Shown: positions 20,690 through 30,092, counted from the first letter of the stretch. The stretch is 43,537 bases of DNA from Pseudomonadales bacterium (GCA_023268635.1 JALQUB010000088.1:1-43537); one strand, 5' to 3'. The notes: a model not told the origin generated them from the sequence alone. Numbers and translations: made by a program.

Positions 20690-22111
20690 ATGGACCTACA
20701 AAACACCGACACGATAGCAGCACTCGCTACCGCACCAGGTAAAAGTGGTATCTGCGTCGTTCGTGTTTCAGGTCCCGACGCTTCCCGTATCGCGGAACAA
20801 ATTCTGGGCTTTGCTCCCAAACCTCGTATCGCCCACTTCACCGCGTTTTTAAATTCAACAGGTGAAACCCTCGATAAAGGGATCGCATTATTTTTTAGTA
20901 ATCCGGCCTCTTTTACCGGCGAAGACGTGCTTGAGCTACAAGGTCACGGTGGACCCGTGATACAGAAATTAATCCTGGATAGAACACTAGAGCTTGGTGC
21001 GAGACTCGCAAATCCTGGTGAGTTTTCAGAACGTGCGTTCTTGAATAATAAAATAGACCTAGCCCAAGCAGAGGCGATTGCCGACCTAATCGATGCAAGC
21101 TCGGTTCAAGCAGCAAAGTCCGCCATGCGGACTCTTAACGGAGAGTTTTCAAACAAGGTAAACGCTTTTCTCCATGAATTAACCAAAACTAGAGTCAATG
21201 TTGAGGCCGCTATTGATTTTAGTGACGAAGACATCGACATCATTAGCGATACAGGCGTCTCTGCGAGTCTGCGTTCATTGTCAGAAAAAATCCAAACCGC
21301 TCTCGATCAAGCAAACCAAGGCGCGCTATTAAAAGAGGGGATGCAAATTGTCATCGCGGGAAAACCGAACGCAGGCAAATCTAGCCTCTTAAATGCATTG
21401 TCCGGAACAGAATCCGCTATCGTCACCTCAATCGCCGGTACCACAAGAGATTTGCTCTCAGAGAAAATTCAAATCGACGGCATGCCGGTTCATATCACGG
21501 ACACAGCGGGCCTCAGAACCAGTGACGATGTTGTAGAACAAGAAGGCATCCGACGTGCCGCAGACGCGATGAGAGCCTGCGATAAAATTCTTCTATTAAT
21601 TGATGCGAGTCAGATAGCTATTGATCATCCACAGGATGCTGAAATTTCGCTCAATGAAGCAATATTGCCCGACCTCATCACAGTAGAACCCGAGCTCCTC
21701 GATAAAACTTTAGTCATCTTAAATAAAGCAGATTTAGTAAAAGACTTGATACCTGGAAGCACGACATCCATCCTGAGGATAGGCGACGCAAGGCGAGACA
21801 TTGAAACCATTATCATCTCGGCCAAGGAACAGTTGGGACTAGATCTTTTAAGTGAGGCCCTGAAACGCAGTATCGGTTTTAATACACTGATTGAAGGTGT
21901 GTTTACCGCTAGGGAGCGTCATCTTATCGCTCTTAAGAGTGCCGCTGCGTTAATAGATTCTGCTCAACAAGGGATTGCGACAAACCTACCGTTCGAATTG
22001 ATTGCGGAAGATTTACGTCTCGCTCAAAGAGAACTCAGCAAAATAACCGGTGAATTTAGTAGTGACGATTTGCTCGGCGAGATTTTTTCCAACTTCTGTG
22101 TTGGGAAATAA
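20690..22111 (+). CDS. mnmE: tRNA modification GTPase MnmE (TrmE)
   Basis: MnmE works with MnmG to place carboxymethylaminomethyl groups on wobble uridine 34 of certain tRNAs. The N-terminal formyl-THF-binding domain starts with DTIAALATAPGKSGI. The inserted G domain shows the P-loop GKPNAGKS (224-231), GTTRD (250-254), DTAG (271-274) and NKAD. The C-terminal FCVGK provides the catalytic Cys470 of the C-x-G-K motif. Length 473 is normal (E. coli 454). The partner gene mnmG follows only after a 477-base non-coding region with DnaA boxes. Confidence 0.96.
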   Translation: MDLQNTDTIAALATAPGKSGICVVRVSGPDASRIAEQILGFAPKPRIAHFTAFLNSTGETLDKGIALFFSNPASFTGEDVLELQGHGGPVIQKLILDRTLELGARLANPGEFSERAFLNNKIDLAQAEAIADLIDASSVQAAKSAMRTLNGEFSNKVNAFLHELTKTRVNVEAAIDFSDEDIDIISDTGVSASLRSLSEKIQTALDQANQGALLKEGMQIVIAGKPNAGKSSLLNALSGTESAIVTSIAGTTRDLLSEKIQIDGMPVHITDTAGLRTSDDVVEQEGIRRAADAMRACDKILLLIDASQIAIDHPQDAEISLNEAILPDLITVEPELLDKTLVILNKADLVKDLIPGSTTSILRIGDARRDIETIIISAKEQLGLDLLSEALKRSIGFNTLIEGVFTARERHLIALKSAAALIDSAQQGIATNLPFELIAEDLRLAQRELSKITGEFSSDDLLGEIFSNFCVGK

Positions 22112-22112
22112 A

Positions 22113-22121
22113 TTATCCACA
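22113..22121 (+). promoter_or_regulatory. DnaA box (perfect TTATCCACA)
   Basis: Exact consensus, starting 2 bases after the mnmE stop codon. Confidence 0.75.
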
Positions 22122-22153
22122 TCCATTCCACAGCACATCATCACCTTACTCGT

Positions 22154-22162
22154 TGTGTATAA
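22154..22162 (-). promoter_or_regulatory. DnaA box (TTATACACA)
   Basis: The complement reads TTATACACA, which fits the relaxed consensus TTATNCACA. Confidence 0.6.
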
Positions 22163-22263
22163 ATCAGTGATAACTGCGGTAAAACCCCAAATAACTCGTA
22201 TTTATCCTTATAAAAGCTGTGGACATTTTGGGATAAAAAAACACTCTCACGGAAGACTGTTTT

Positions 22264-22272
22264 TTATCCACA
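22264..22272 (+). promoter_or_regulatory. DnaA box (perfect TTATCCACA)
   Basis: Exact consensus directly before the A+T-rich half of the intergenic region, the usual position of the box nearest an unwinding element. Confidence 0.75.
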
Positions 22273-22588
22273 GCTATCCAGAGCATTTACTCACCTCAAT
22301 CACAGGCTATAGTGACTTTTATAAATTCAATAACTAATTGATAAATAATACGAAATATCACTAACTCACAGAAATCGCTTTAGCTATTAATATCAGTATT
22401 AAACAACTATTCCCTCTCTCTCAATTGCCATGTGATATCAGGGGTAGGGTTTAAATGATTTATTATTTTAAAAACAAAAATTAATGAATTGATCGACAAA
22501 GCAATTCACTAATACGCTGAATTCTATATACTTCTCCCCCCGTTTAATTAATCTGTCACTGTTTTAGCCTTGTAAAAAGAATTTCAAT

Positions 22589-24595
22589 ATGAGCGACAAG
22601 ACGACCGCACACATGGAATACCCAACTCGATTTGGCGTTATCGTCATTGGTGGTGGCCATGCTGGAACAGAAGCCGCATTAGCCTCTGCGCGGCAAGGTG
22701 TGGCAACGATGTTGATTACCCACAGCATCGAGACGCTCGGTCAGATGTCATGTAATCCGGCGATTGGCGGTATAGGTAAAAGCCATCTCGTTAAGGAGAT
22801 TGACGCGCTTGGTGGCGCCATGGCTCGGGCGATAGACAAAGGTGGCATTCAATTTCGTGTGTTGAATGCGAGCAAGGGTCCAGCAGTGAGAGCGACTCGG
22901 GCACAGGCAGATCGGACACTTTATAAAGCAGCTATTCGAGAGATCTTAGAATCACAAGATCATTTGAGTCTTTTCCAACAAGCGGTGGATGATCTCTTAA
23001 TCGAAGACGGCGAAGTTCGTGGTGTCATCACTCAAATGGGCGTGCTTATCCGTGCTGAGAAAGTAGTGCTCACAGCGGGGACTTTCCTTGGCGGTAAGAT
23101 CCATATAGGACTCGAAAATAGCGCGGGGGGTCGTGCTGGTGATCCCCCCTCCATCGCTCTGGCAGAAAAACTACGTAGTCTTCCTTTCCGGGTAAATCGA
23201 CTCAAGACAGGCACCCCTCCTCGGATCGATGCGCGCTCTGTCGATTTCAGTGTGATGCAGACACAGGCGGGCGATGAACCGTTGCCGGTAATGTCCTATC
23301 TTGGTAGCGAAGAAGATCATCCCGAGCAGGTGAATTGTTATATCACCTCGACCAACGAGGAATGTCACGAAATTATTCGAGGAGGTCTCGATAGATCTCC
23401 TATGTATGCCGGAATCATTGAGGGCACGGGGCCTCGCTATTGTCCTTCTATTGAAGACAAGGTGATGAGATTTGCCGACAAGAATTCCCATCAGATTTTC
23501 GTTGAACCTGAAGGCTTAAATACCAATGAGCTTTATCCAAATGGGATATCAACCAGTCTGCCTTTCGATGTCCAAGTCGCCATGGTTCGCAAGATCAAAG
23601 GCTTTGAAAACGCGTTAATCACTCGCCCTGGTTATGCGATCGAATATGATTTCTTCGATCCACGAGATTTACATTACTCACTGGAGACAAAATTTGTCAA
23701 AGGCTTGTATTTCGCAGGTCAGATAAATGGAACAACTGGTTACGAAGAGGCTGCCGCTCAGGGTTTATTAGCCGGTCTAAATGCTGGCCTTTCAGTTAGA
23801 GGACGAGAGTCTTGGTGTCCTCGTCGTGATCAGGCGTATCTAGGTGTCTTAGTTGATGATCTGATTACTCTGGGCACGAATGAGCCTTATCGCATGTTTA
23901 CCAGTCGCGCAGAATACCGACTGACTTTACGCGAAGATAACGCAGATCAACGTCTAACACCGATTGGCAGAGAGTTGGGTGTCGTGGATGAGACTCGTTG
24001 GCAGTTCTATTGTGATAAGCAGGCGCATATACAGCACAGACTTGTGTGGCTACGAAAAACATGGGTACAGCCCGGTACGATAGAAGCAGAAAAAATTAAT
24101 GCCTTATTGGAAAAGCCACTATCTCGTGAATACAGCCTCGCCGATCTTCTCGCGAGGCCGCATGTGGATTATGCAAAACTCATTGATGCGTTAGAAGGAA
24201 GCGATAAGCACTTCGATTCTTTTGTCGAGCGAGAGCCGGTGCCGGGATTATCGGGAGCGCTTTCAGTTAACTTAGAAGACGCCTTGATTCGACAAGCTGA
24301 AGAGCAGGTGAGTATTCATATTAAGTATCAGGGCTATATCGACAGGCAGCAGGACGAAATCGAAAAGCTGAAGCGACACGAGGAGACTGAGCTACCCATT
24401 GATTTCGATTATGGGCAGATGCAAGGACTCTCTAATGAGCTAAAGCAAAAGTTAATTTCCGCTAGACCTGAAAATCTATCGCGTGCCTCTCGTATTCCAG
24501 GCATGACGCCAGCAGCGATATCACTGCTTTTGGTATATCTTAAAAAGGCGAAGTCATCGACGAATGTGACTAAGCCCTCATGCCAAGTAGGTTGA
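22589..24595 (+). CDS. mnmG: tRNA uridine 5-carboxymethylaminomethyl modification enzyme MnmG (GidA)
   Basis: MnmG is the FAD- and NADH-dependent partner of MnmE in wobble-uridine modification. The FAD-binding motif [11 protein letters not shown] lies at residues 20-30. Other family blocks are [52 protein letters not shown] and RLKTGTPPR. Later blocks are the [17 protein letters not shown] stretch and FTSRAEYRL. At 668 residues it is longer than E. coli MnmG (629), mainly in the C-terminal half, with short extra ends. The family N-terminus aligns with the internal ATG at 22613 (MEYPTRF); neither ATG has a strong ribosome site, so the first eight residues are uncertain. Confidence 0.96.
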   Translation: MSDKTTAHMEYPTRFGVIVIGGGHAGTEAALASARQGVATMLITHSIETLGQMSCNPAIGGIGKSHLVKEIDALGGAMARAIDKGGIQFRVLNASKGPAVRATRAQADRTLYKAAIREILESQDHLSLFQQAVDDLLIEDGEVRGVITQMGVLIRAEKVVLTAGTFLGGKIHIGLENSAGGRAGDPPSIALAEKLRSLPFRVNRLKTGTPPRIDARSVDFSVMQTQAGDEPLPVMSYLGSEEDHPEQVNCYITSTNEECHEIIRGGLDRSPMYAGIIEGTGPRYCPSIEDKVMRFADKNSHQIFVEPEGLNTNELYPNGISTSLPFDVQVAMVRKIKGFENALITRPGYAIEYDFFDPRDLHYSLETKFVKGLYFAGQINGTTGYEEAAAQGLLAGLNAGLSVRGRESWCPRRDQAYLGVLVDDLITLGTNEPYRMFTSRAEYRLTLREDNADQRLTPIGRELGVVDETRWQFYCDKQAHIQHRLVWLRKTWVQPGTIEAEKINALLEKPLSREYSLADLLARPHVDYAKLIDALEGSDKHFDSFVEREPVPGLSGALSVNLEDALIRQAEEQVSIHIKYQGYIDRQQDEIEKLKRHEETELPIDFDYGQMQGLSNELKQKLISARPENLSRASRIPGMTPAAISLLLVYLKKAKSSTNVTKPSCQVG

Positions 24596-24599
24596 GTGG

Positions 24600-25289
24600 T
24601 TGAGCACTGATATTATGGCTGATCGAATTGAGCGAGCATTAGCACAGGGAATCAATGAGCTTGGACTTGATTTGTCAGCAGATGAGCAAGAGAAGCTTTT
24701 ACACTACTTACATCTCTTGGTGAAATGGAATAAGAGTTTCAATCTTTCGGGTGTGACGGCGATTCAAGATATGGTGCCCTTACACTTACTCGATAGTCTC
24801 GCGGTGCTGCCCCATTGTGGTTACCGTAAGACATCGATTAATCCTGATAGACCGGCAAGAATTCTCGATATTGGGTCCGGCGCTGGCCTACCCGGGATTC
24901 CCCTGGCTATCACGAACCCAGAGACGAAGTTTGTCTTATTAGACAGTAATGGGAAAAAAACGCGGTTTCTCTTCCAGGCGAAGCTGGCCCTTGGCCTAGA
25001 CAATGTCGAAGTTGTAAATGCGAGAGTTGACGAGTATTTGACCTCTACGGAGGATGAATTCGATTTAGTCACTTGTCGTGCATTCGCTACGCTAAAGGTA
25101 ATCGTTGATATGATTCCTACTCTGTTGATGGGGGGGACAAAGTTATTGGCAATGAAAGGCGTATACCCGCAAGATGAGATCGATGAACTTGATGAAAGTG
25201 TAAAAATCGAAGAGGTCATTGAACTCGTGATTCCTAACATAGACTCTCAACGCCATCTCGTGCTCTTATCAAGAGCAGAGTTAAGCTAA
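24600..25289 (+). CDS. rsmG: 16S rRNA (guanine-527-N7) methyltransferase
   Basis: RsmG (GidB) methylates G527 of 16S rRNA; loss of the enzyme gives low-level streptomycin resistance in many bacteria. The 229-residue protein has the SAM motif ILDIGSGAGLPGIPLAI (from residue 88). Preceding family blocks are LVKWNKSFNLSGV and PLHLLDSLAVLP, and VTCRAFATLKV with a K-G segment follows. The likely start is TTG 4 bases after the mnmG stop, with AGG nearby; an ATG at 24615 would shorten it by five residues. It lies in the mnmG-rsmG-parA-parB run, the standard order next to chromosomal par genes. Confidence 0.94.
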   Translation: MSTDIMADRIERALAQGINELGLDLSADEQEKLLHYLHLLVKWNKSFNLSGVTAIQDMVPLHLLDSLAVLPHCGYRKTSINPDRPARILDIGSGAGLPGIPLAITNPETKFVLLDSNGKKTRFLFQAKLALGLDNVEVVNARVDEYLTSTEDEFDLVTCRAFATLKVIVDMIPTLLMGGTKLLAMKGVYPQDEIDELDESVKIEEVIELVIPNIDSQRHLVLLSRAELS

Positions 25290-25311
25290 GAACATTTAAA
25301 GGGGAAAGAAG

Positions 25312-26112
25312 GTGAGCAAGATATTCGCCGTTGCGAATCAGAAAGGAGGCGTTGCCAAGACAACGACTTCCGTCAATCTTGCTGCTTCGCTTTCGGCTAC
25401 CCGTAATCGAGTCTTGTTAATAGACCTCGATCCACAGGGTAATGCGACCATGGGGAGTGGGGTTGATAAATCCGAACTAGAGTTAACACTTTATGATGCA
25501 TTAGTTGATGGTGTTCCCTTTGAGAAGGTCGTCGTTACTGCGGATGAGGCTGGTTATGATTTACTTCCGTCAAATAGTGATTTGGTTGCCGCAGAGGCGC
25601 AACTCTTCACGATGGAAGAACGAGAATTTCGACTCAAATCCCTGCTTGATGAACAAAGCGAAAATTATGACTACATGATTATCGACTGCCCACCGTCGTT
25701 AAATATGTTAACGATTAATGCGCTGGTCGCGGCACAAGGTGTTCTCATTCCTATGCAGTGTGAATATTACGCGCTCGAAGGTCTGGCGGCATTGATGGAT
25801 ACGATTGAAAAAATCGCGGAACACCTTAATCCAGAACTCCATATCGAAGGCATTATTCGCACAATGTACGATCCTAGGAATAGGCTAACGATCGAAGTAA
25901 ACCGCCAACTTTTCCAACATTTCGGTGATCGAGTTTATCGGACAGTGATTCCTCGAAACGTCAGATTGGCCGAGGCGCCCAGTTTTGGACTACCAGTTAT
26001 AAAATACGATAAGTCATCTCGAGGCGCGATTTCCTATCTAGCGCTAGCGGGCGAGATACTCCGTCGGAGCGACCAGCTCTCGAATGAGACACCAACGACA
26101 CAGCAGGGTTAA
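25312..26112 (+). CDS. parA: Chromosome partitioning ATPase ParA (Soj)
   Basis: ParA binds DNA non-specifically as an ATP dimer and moves ParB-parS complexes, segregating newly replicated origins. The deviant Walker A motif reads KGGVAKTT (11-18), with alanine where most chromosomal relatives have KGGVGKTT; the signature lysine (Lys11) and P-loop lysine (Lys16) are kept. LIDLDPQGNATMGSG (Walker A') and DYMIIDCPPSLNMLTINAL (Walker B) are normal, as are QCEYYALEG and TVIPRNVRLAEAPSFG. The start is GTG with an A/G-rich ribosome site (AAAGGGGAAAGAAG). Length 266 is typical. parB follows after 6 bases. Confidence 0.95.
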   Translation: MSKIFAVANQKGGVAKTTTSVNLAASLSATRNRVLLIDLDPQGNATMGSGVDKSELELTLYDALVDGVPFEKVVVTADEAGYDLLPSNSDLVAAEAQLFTMEEREFRLKSLLDEQSENYDYMIIDCPPSLNMLTINALVAAQGVLIPMQCEYYALEGLAALMDTIEKIAEHLNPELHIEGIIRTMYDPRNRLTIEVNRQLFQHFGDRVYRTVIPRNVRLAEAPSFGLPVIKYDKSSRGAISYLALAGEILRRSDQLSNETPTTQQG

Positions 26113-26118
26113 GAGAAC

Positions 26119-27024
26119 ATGGCAGAAGGCAAGAGAATGGGTAAAGGTTTGGATTTCCTCCTCTCAGCAGGAAAAAAGAACAAGCCCACAACAGGCGCAT
26201 CAAAAGCAGACACCACTAAGGCGGAGGGTAATGAGTCAAACACCCCTCTCGATGGTGAGCTTCGCCACATCCCTGTTGATCTCATCCAGCGCGGAAAATA
26301 CCAACCACGCACGGACATGCATGAAGAAGCATTGAGCGAACTCGCTGCATCGATTAGACAACAAGGTGTTATGCAACCCATTGTTATCCGTCCAATCTCC
26401 TCTTCGCGCTATGAAATCATAGCGGGCGAACGCAGGTGGCGAGCGTCTCAGCTAGCCGGATTGGATTCGATACCTGCGATTATTAAACCCGTGCCGGACG
26501 ATGCGGCGATCGCCATGTCGCTTATCGAAAACATACAGCGTGAAAACCTCAATCCAATTGAGGAAGCTGTCGCTCTCAAACGCCTGCAAGACGAATTCGA
26601 ACTGACCCAGCAGCAAGTTGCCAATGCCGTAGGAAAGTCACGGACTACAGTGACTAATCTGCTGCGCCTTATCAATCTCAGTCTAGATGCGCGAGTTATG
26701 CTGGAGCGGGGTGATTTAGAAATGGGCCACGCACGCGCCCTACTCGCCCTGCCGCAAGCTCAACAAACACAGGCCGCGCGTAATGTGGTGGGAGGCGGGC
26801 TTTCGGTGCGCCAAACTGAAGCCATGGTGCGGAAGCTGCTTGCGGGTCCTTCTAAAAAGACAGCAGCGCCGGTCAACGCCGATATTAAGCAATTAGAGCA
26901 AACACTGGCTGAAAAGCTGGGAGCCAAGGTATCGGTACAGCACACGGCCAAGGGTTCTGGGAAATTAATCTTAAATTACAATAGCCTAGATGAATTAGAC
27001 GGAATTCTCGCGCATATTAAGTAA
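26119..27024 (+). CDS. parB: Chromosome partitioning protein ParB (Spo0J)
   Basis: ParB is a CTP-dependent DNA clamp that loads at parS sites and is the cargo of ParA. The N-terminus has the GKGLDFLL motif (residues 9-15), which in this family contacts ParA, followed by a flexible stretch. The CTP-binding ParB/Srx fold includes QPIVIRP, GERRWRA (103-109) and ENIQRENLNPIEEA (137-150). The helix-turn-helix spans about 163-183 (TQQQVANAVGKSRTTVTNLLRL), and a dimerisation tail ends the 301-residue protein. Two matching parS sites occur in recF within this window. Confidence 0.95.
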   Translation: MAEGKRMGKGLDFLLSAGKKNKPTTGASKADTTKAEGNESNTPLDGELRHIPVDLIQRGKYQPRTDMHEEALSELAASIRQQGVMQPIVIRPISSSRYEIIAGERRWRASQLAGLDSIPAIIKPVPDDAAIAMSLIENIQRENLNPIEEAVALKRLQDEFELTQQQVANAVGKSRTTVTNLLRLINLSLDARVMLERGDLEMGHARALLALPQAQQTQAARNVVGGGLSVRQTEAMVRKLLAGPSKKTAAPVNADIKQLEQTLAEKLGAKVSVQHTAKGSGKLILNYNSLDELDGILAHIK

Positions 27025-27101
27025 TCGAAAGAGGATATTTTGCGTGAGAACAAGAAATCGCTGGAATTGCCCAATTTTCCTAGCTCTCACGTGTATCTGA
27101 G

Positions 27102-27130
27102 TTGAACAAAACGCCTAAGCTCTCTATAAT
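27102..27130 (+). promoter_or_regulatory. Sigma-70 type promoter of the ATP synthase operon
   Basis: TTGAAC (-35) and a perfect TATAAT (-10) are separated by exactly 17 bases. The promoter lies 78 bases past parB and about 140 bases before the likely atpI start, so the ATP synthase operon has its own strong promoter. An inverted pair CGTGAGA/TCTCACG (27043-27049 and 27085-27091) just upstream is of unknown significance. Confidence 0.8.
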
Positions 27131-27268
27131 ACGCGCCTTGGTTTAGCTTAAACCCGGCCGAATCTCGCCCCAAGCTAGTGTTATTACTCGTAATTTTGAG
27201 TTTTTTTGTTGGGGTTTTGTAAGGGCCGCGCAGTAGTGAAAACCTGCGCCACAAGAGAGATTAGGGCT

Positions 27269-27652
27269 GTGTCGACTATCAAGCCGCCACCATTTACCCG
27301 AGTGATAGTGCTTCAGTTTACCGTCGCAGTTGTAGTTGCTGTACTGGTAGGGGTAACGGCGGGTGACGACAAGTGGGTTAACGCCTATTCAGCCTTCCTG
27401 GGAGGCTTGGTTAGTGCGATACCCGGCGCGTATTTCGCGTACAAAACATTTGAGCACCGTGGCGCACGTGCTACGGAGCAGATGATCTCCTCTGTCTTTA
27501 AGGGAGAGGCGATTAAGCTAGGGTTGATGGCAGCAGGGTTTGCGCTGATCTTCACTAGTATCGAGCCCGTTTCACCCATTTGGGTGTTTGCAGGCTTCTT
27601 AGTTGTACATTGCGCGGGTATTTATGGCGCCTACAAACTAACAAAGCAGTAA
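27269..27652 (+). CDS. atpI: ATP synthase accessory protein AtpI
   Basis: AtpI is a small membrane protein at the head of many atp operons, implicated in assembly of the c-ring and in magnesium handling. The predicted 127 residues contain about four hydrophobic segments, around 15-33, 40-56, 75-93 and 98-118. The low-complexity AYSAFLGGLVSAIPGAYFAYKTF stretch is typical of the family. The open frame begins earlier at a TTG (27206), but I chose the GTG at 27269 because the product then has family length and starts before the first membrane segment. An AGGG lies close upstream. atpB starts 52 bases downstream. Confidence 0.85.
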   Translation: MSTIKPPPFTRVIVLQFTVAVVVAVLVGVTAGDDKWVNAYSAFLGGLVSAIPGAYFAYKTFEHRGARATEQMISSVFKGEAIKLGLMAAGFALIFTSIEPVSPIWVFAGFLVVHCAGIYGAYKLTKQ

Positions 27653-27701
27653 ACGAAACTAAGTAACGAAAATTTATCGACTCGAAACGAAGAAAGAGTG
27701 A

Positions 27702-28550
<849 letters not shown>

Positions 28551-28600
28551 AAAAGAGTAATTTAAGTAAAGAAAAAGCAAGACCCAAACCACTGAAACCC

Positions 28601-28616
28601 GGAGCCAACTGGCTCC
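28601..28616 (+). other. RNA hairpin just upstream of atpE
   Basis: GGAGCC and GGCTCC form a 6-bp stem around AACT (7 bp with a 2-base loop if the flanking A-T pair forms), ending 27 bases before the atpE start codon. Because subunit c is needed in many copies, a structure here could affect atpE mRNA stability or initiation. That role is inference. Confidence 0.4.
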
Positions 28617-28643
28617 ACAAGAAAGCAAAACTTGGAGACAAAC

Positions 28644-28886
28644 ATGACCATTGAAGCAATGACTCTACTCGCGGCAGCTATTATTTTCGGTATCTGTGGT
28701 GCTGGCACCGCGGTAGCGTTCGGTAGTCTAGGCGGCAAACTAATCGAAGGTTCAGCTCGTCAACCAGAGCTCGCGCCAAAGCTACAAACACAATTCTTCC
28801 TCGTTGCGGCGTTCGTGGACGTTATCTCCATCATCGGTGTTGGTATCGCGTTCCTGTTCATCTTCGCTAATCCTTTCATCGGGTAA
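28644..28886 (+). CDS. atpE: ATP synthase Fo subunit c
   Basis: Subunit c makes the rotating proton-carrying ring. The 80 residues form two membrane helices joined by the polar loop ARQPE (38-42). The proton-binding carboxylate is Asp59 in FFLVAAFVDVISIIGVG, aligned with E. coli Asp61. The first helix has the glycine/alanine-rich GICGAGTAVAFGSLGGK. No sodium-type Glu-Ser pair is seen, so proton coupling is expected. I chose the ATG at 28644 with GGAGA six bases upstream; a TTG four codons earlier is in frame but would place the ribosome site inside the gene. Confidence 0.96.
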   Translation: MTIEAMTLLAAAIIFGICGAGTAVAFGSLGGKLIEGSARQPELAPKLQTQFFLVAAFVDVISIIGVGIAFLFIFANPFIG

Positions 28887-28936
28887 TTAACCGTATCTAG
28901 GTTGGGACTAAGCCCCCACCAGAAAGGAGCGAAAGA

Positions 28937-29407
28937 ATGAATTTAAATGCAACAGTTATAGGTCAAAGCATCGCATTTGCGGTCTTCGCCTACTTCTGCA
29001 TGAAAGTGGTATGGCCACCTCTGGTCGCTGTACTCGAAGAGCGTCGTAAGAAAATTATCGATGGTCTTGAAGCAGCTGAACGCGCACAGCTCGATCTCGC
29101 CGCCGCTCAAGAAAAGGCTGGTGAAGATAAAGAGATTGCGAAGCGCGAAGCCGCTGAGATTGTAGATCAGGCGAAACGACGTGCGAACCAGATCGTCGAA
29201 GAAGCCAAAGATCAGGCCCGAGCAGAAGGCGAGCGTTTGATTGCTGCAGCGAATGCGGAAATCGAACAGCAAGCGAATCGTGCAAAAGAGGCGCTGCGTG
29301 AGCAGGTTGCCACTATCGCGATTGCGGGTGCCGAGAAGATCTTGCAGAAGTCTATCGACCAAGCTGCTAATGAAGAGCTGCTCAAAGGACTTGCGTCAGA
29401 GCTCTAG
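28937..29407 (+). CDS. atpF: ATP synthase Fo subunit b
   Basis: Subunit b is the peripheral stalk that holds the F1 head against rotation. The 156 residues start with one membrane helix (about 7-27) containing [22 protein letters not shown]. It is followed by a long, highly charged helix rich in Ala, Glu, Lys and Arg, as expected for the right-handed coiled-coil dimer. Length equals the E. coli protein (156). AGAAAGGAGCG gives a good ribosome site. The gap to atpH is 123 bases, longer than in E. coli, and contains a short hairpin. Confidence 0.96.
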   Translation: MNLNATVIGQSIAFAVFAYFCMKVVWPPLVAVLEERRKKIIDGLEAAERAQLDLAAAQEKAGEDKEIAKREAAEIVDQAKRRANQIVEEAKDQARAEGERLIAAANAEIEQQANRAKEALREQVATIAIAGAEKILQKSIDQAANEELLKGLASEL

Positions 29408-29482
29408 TCGCTCTGTAGTTCATTAAAATTGAGTTGCTAACGCGCCGACTGTTTAGAATTTAGGAAGCGCTGAGCCAAAGCC

Positions 29483-29498
29483 CAAGAGAAAACTCTTG
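29483..29498 (+). other. Small hairpin in the atpF-atpH gap
   Basis: CAAGAG-AAAA-CTCTTG is a 6-bp stem with a 4-base loop, 33 bases before atpH. No T-run follows, so it is not a terminator. It may be an mRNA processing or stability element. Confidence 0.3.
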
Positions 29499-29530
29499 AG
29501 CACAACTAGGTTAAAAACCAGGTTTCACAC

Positions 29531-30067
29531 ATGGCAGAACCAATAACTCTCGCACGGCCCTATGCGAAAGCCGTGTTCCAAGTCGCCGCAGAGAGCAACG
29601 ATCTCGCGGGTTGGTCGAAGATGCTGAGGCAGATTGCGTTTGTTTGTAAAGACGAGCGCGTTGCCACTTTGCTTTCTTCGCCTGTTATCACGGCAGAAGA
29701 GCAGGCTCAGCGTCTTATCGATTTGTTCGGTGATGAACTGACCGCTCCGGCGCAAAATGTAGTGAGGGTGCTCGCATATCACGGCCGCCTTACGTTGATC
29801 GCCGAGATCGTCGAGTTATTTGAGGCGCTTCGCGCTCAGCAAGAGAAGTCGGTGGACGCAATGGTCACTACCGCCTTCGAGGTAAATAGTGCGACAGTGG
29901 ACGCACTTGCAGCCGCGCTGACGAAGAACCTGAACCGAGAAGTGAAGCTGGTTGCCAGCGTAGACCCAAGCTTGATCGGAGGCGCGATTATTCGTGCCGG
30001 CGATACCGTTATCGATAGCTCGGTTCGTGGCAAACTCAAGAAATTAGCCGAATCAATAAATTCCTGA
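29531..30067 (+). CDS. atpH: ATP synthase F1 subunit delta
   Basis: Delta (OSCP-like) links the top of F1 to the b-subunit stalk. The 178-residue product begins with the family pattern ITLARPYAKAVFQVA and has a helical N-terminal domain. It ends with the conserved DPSLIGGAIIRAGDTVIDSSVRGKLKKL segment. Length equals E. coli AtpH (177). It is followed by atpA after 25 bases. Nothing unusual was seen. Confidence 0.96.
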   Translation: MAEPITLARPYAKAVFQVAAESNDLAGWSKMLRQIAFVCKDERVATLLSSPVITAEEQAQRLIDLFGDELTAPAQNVVRVLAYHGRLTLIAEIVELFEALRAQQEKSVDAMVTTAFEVNSATVDALAAALTKNLNREVKLVASVDPSLIGGAIIRAGDTVIDSSVRGKLKKLAESINS

Positions 30068-30092
30068 ACACGTCAGGATCTAGGAAATAAGC

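Larger units (their letters stand above)
22112..22588. other. mnmE-mnmG intergenic region, candidate chromosomal replication origin (oriC)
   Basis: This 477-base gap holds no gene I can support. Within the first 160 bases there are two perfect TTATCCACA boxes and one TTATACACA (fits TTATNCACA), plus weaker partial matches near 22218 and 22228. The rest is strongly A+T-rich; the 60-base blocks at 22321 and 22441 are each about 77% A+T, as expected for an unwinding element. Sampled lines show C about equal to or above G in mnmE but clear G excess in mnmG, so the skew appears to switch here. In Enterobacteria and Vibrio oriC lies beside mnmG. Function is inferred. Confidence 0.72.

Noticed and set aside
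22050..22337. 95-codon plus-strand frame across the mnmE end and the DnaA-box region
   Set aside because: It starts inside mnmE in another frame, covers the DnaA boxes, and has no recognisable protein features.
27085..27096. CACGTG core before the atp operon, considered as parS
   Set aside because: Only the central six bases match the site; the flanks do not fit. The CACGTG cores near 27465 and 32687 fail in the same way.
27206..27268. Upstream TTG start for atpI giving 148 residues
   Set aside because: The extra 21 residues are not part of the family and would begin only about 75 bases after the -10 box in a T-rich leader; the GTG at 27269 gives the normal length.
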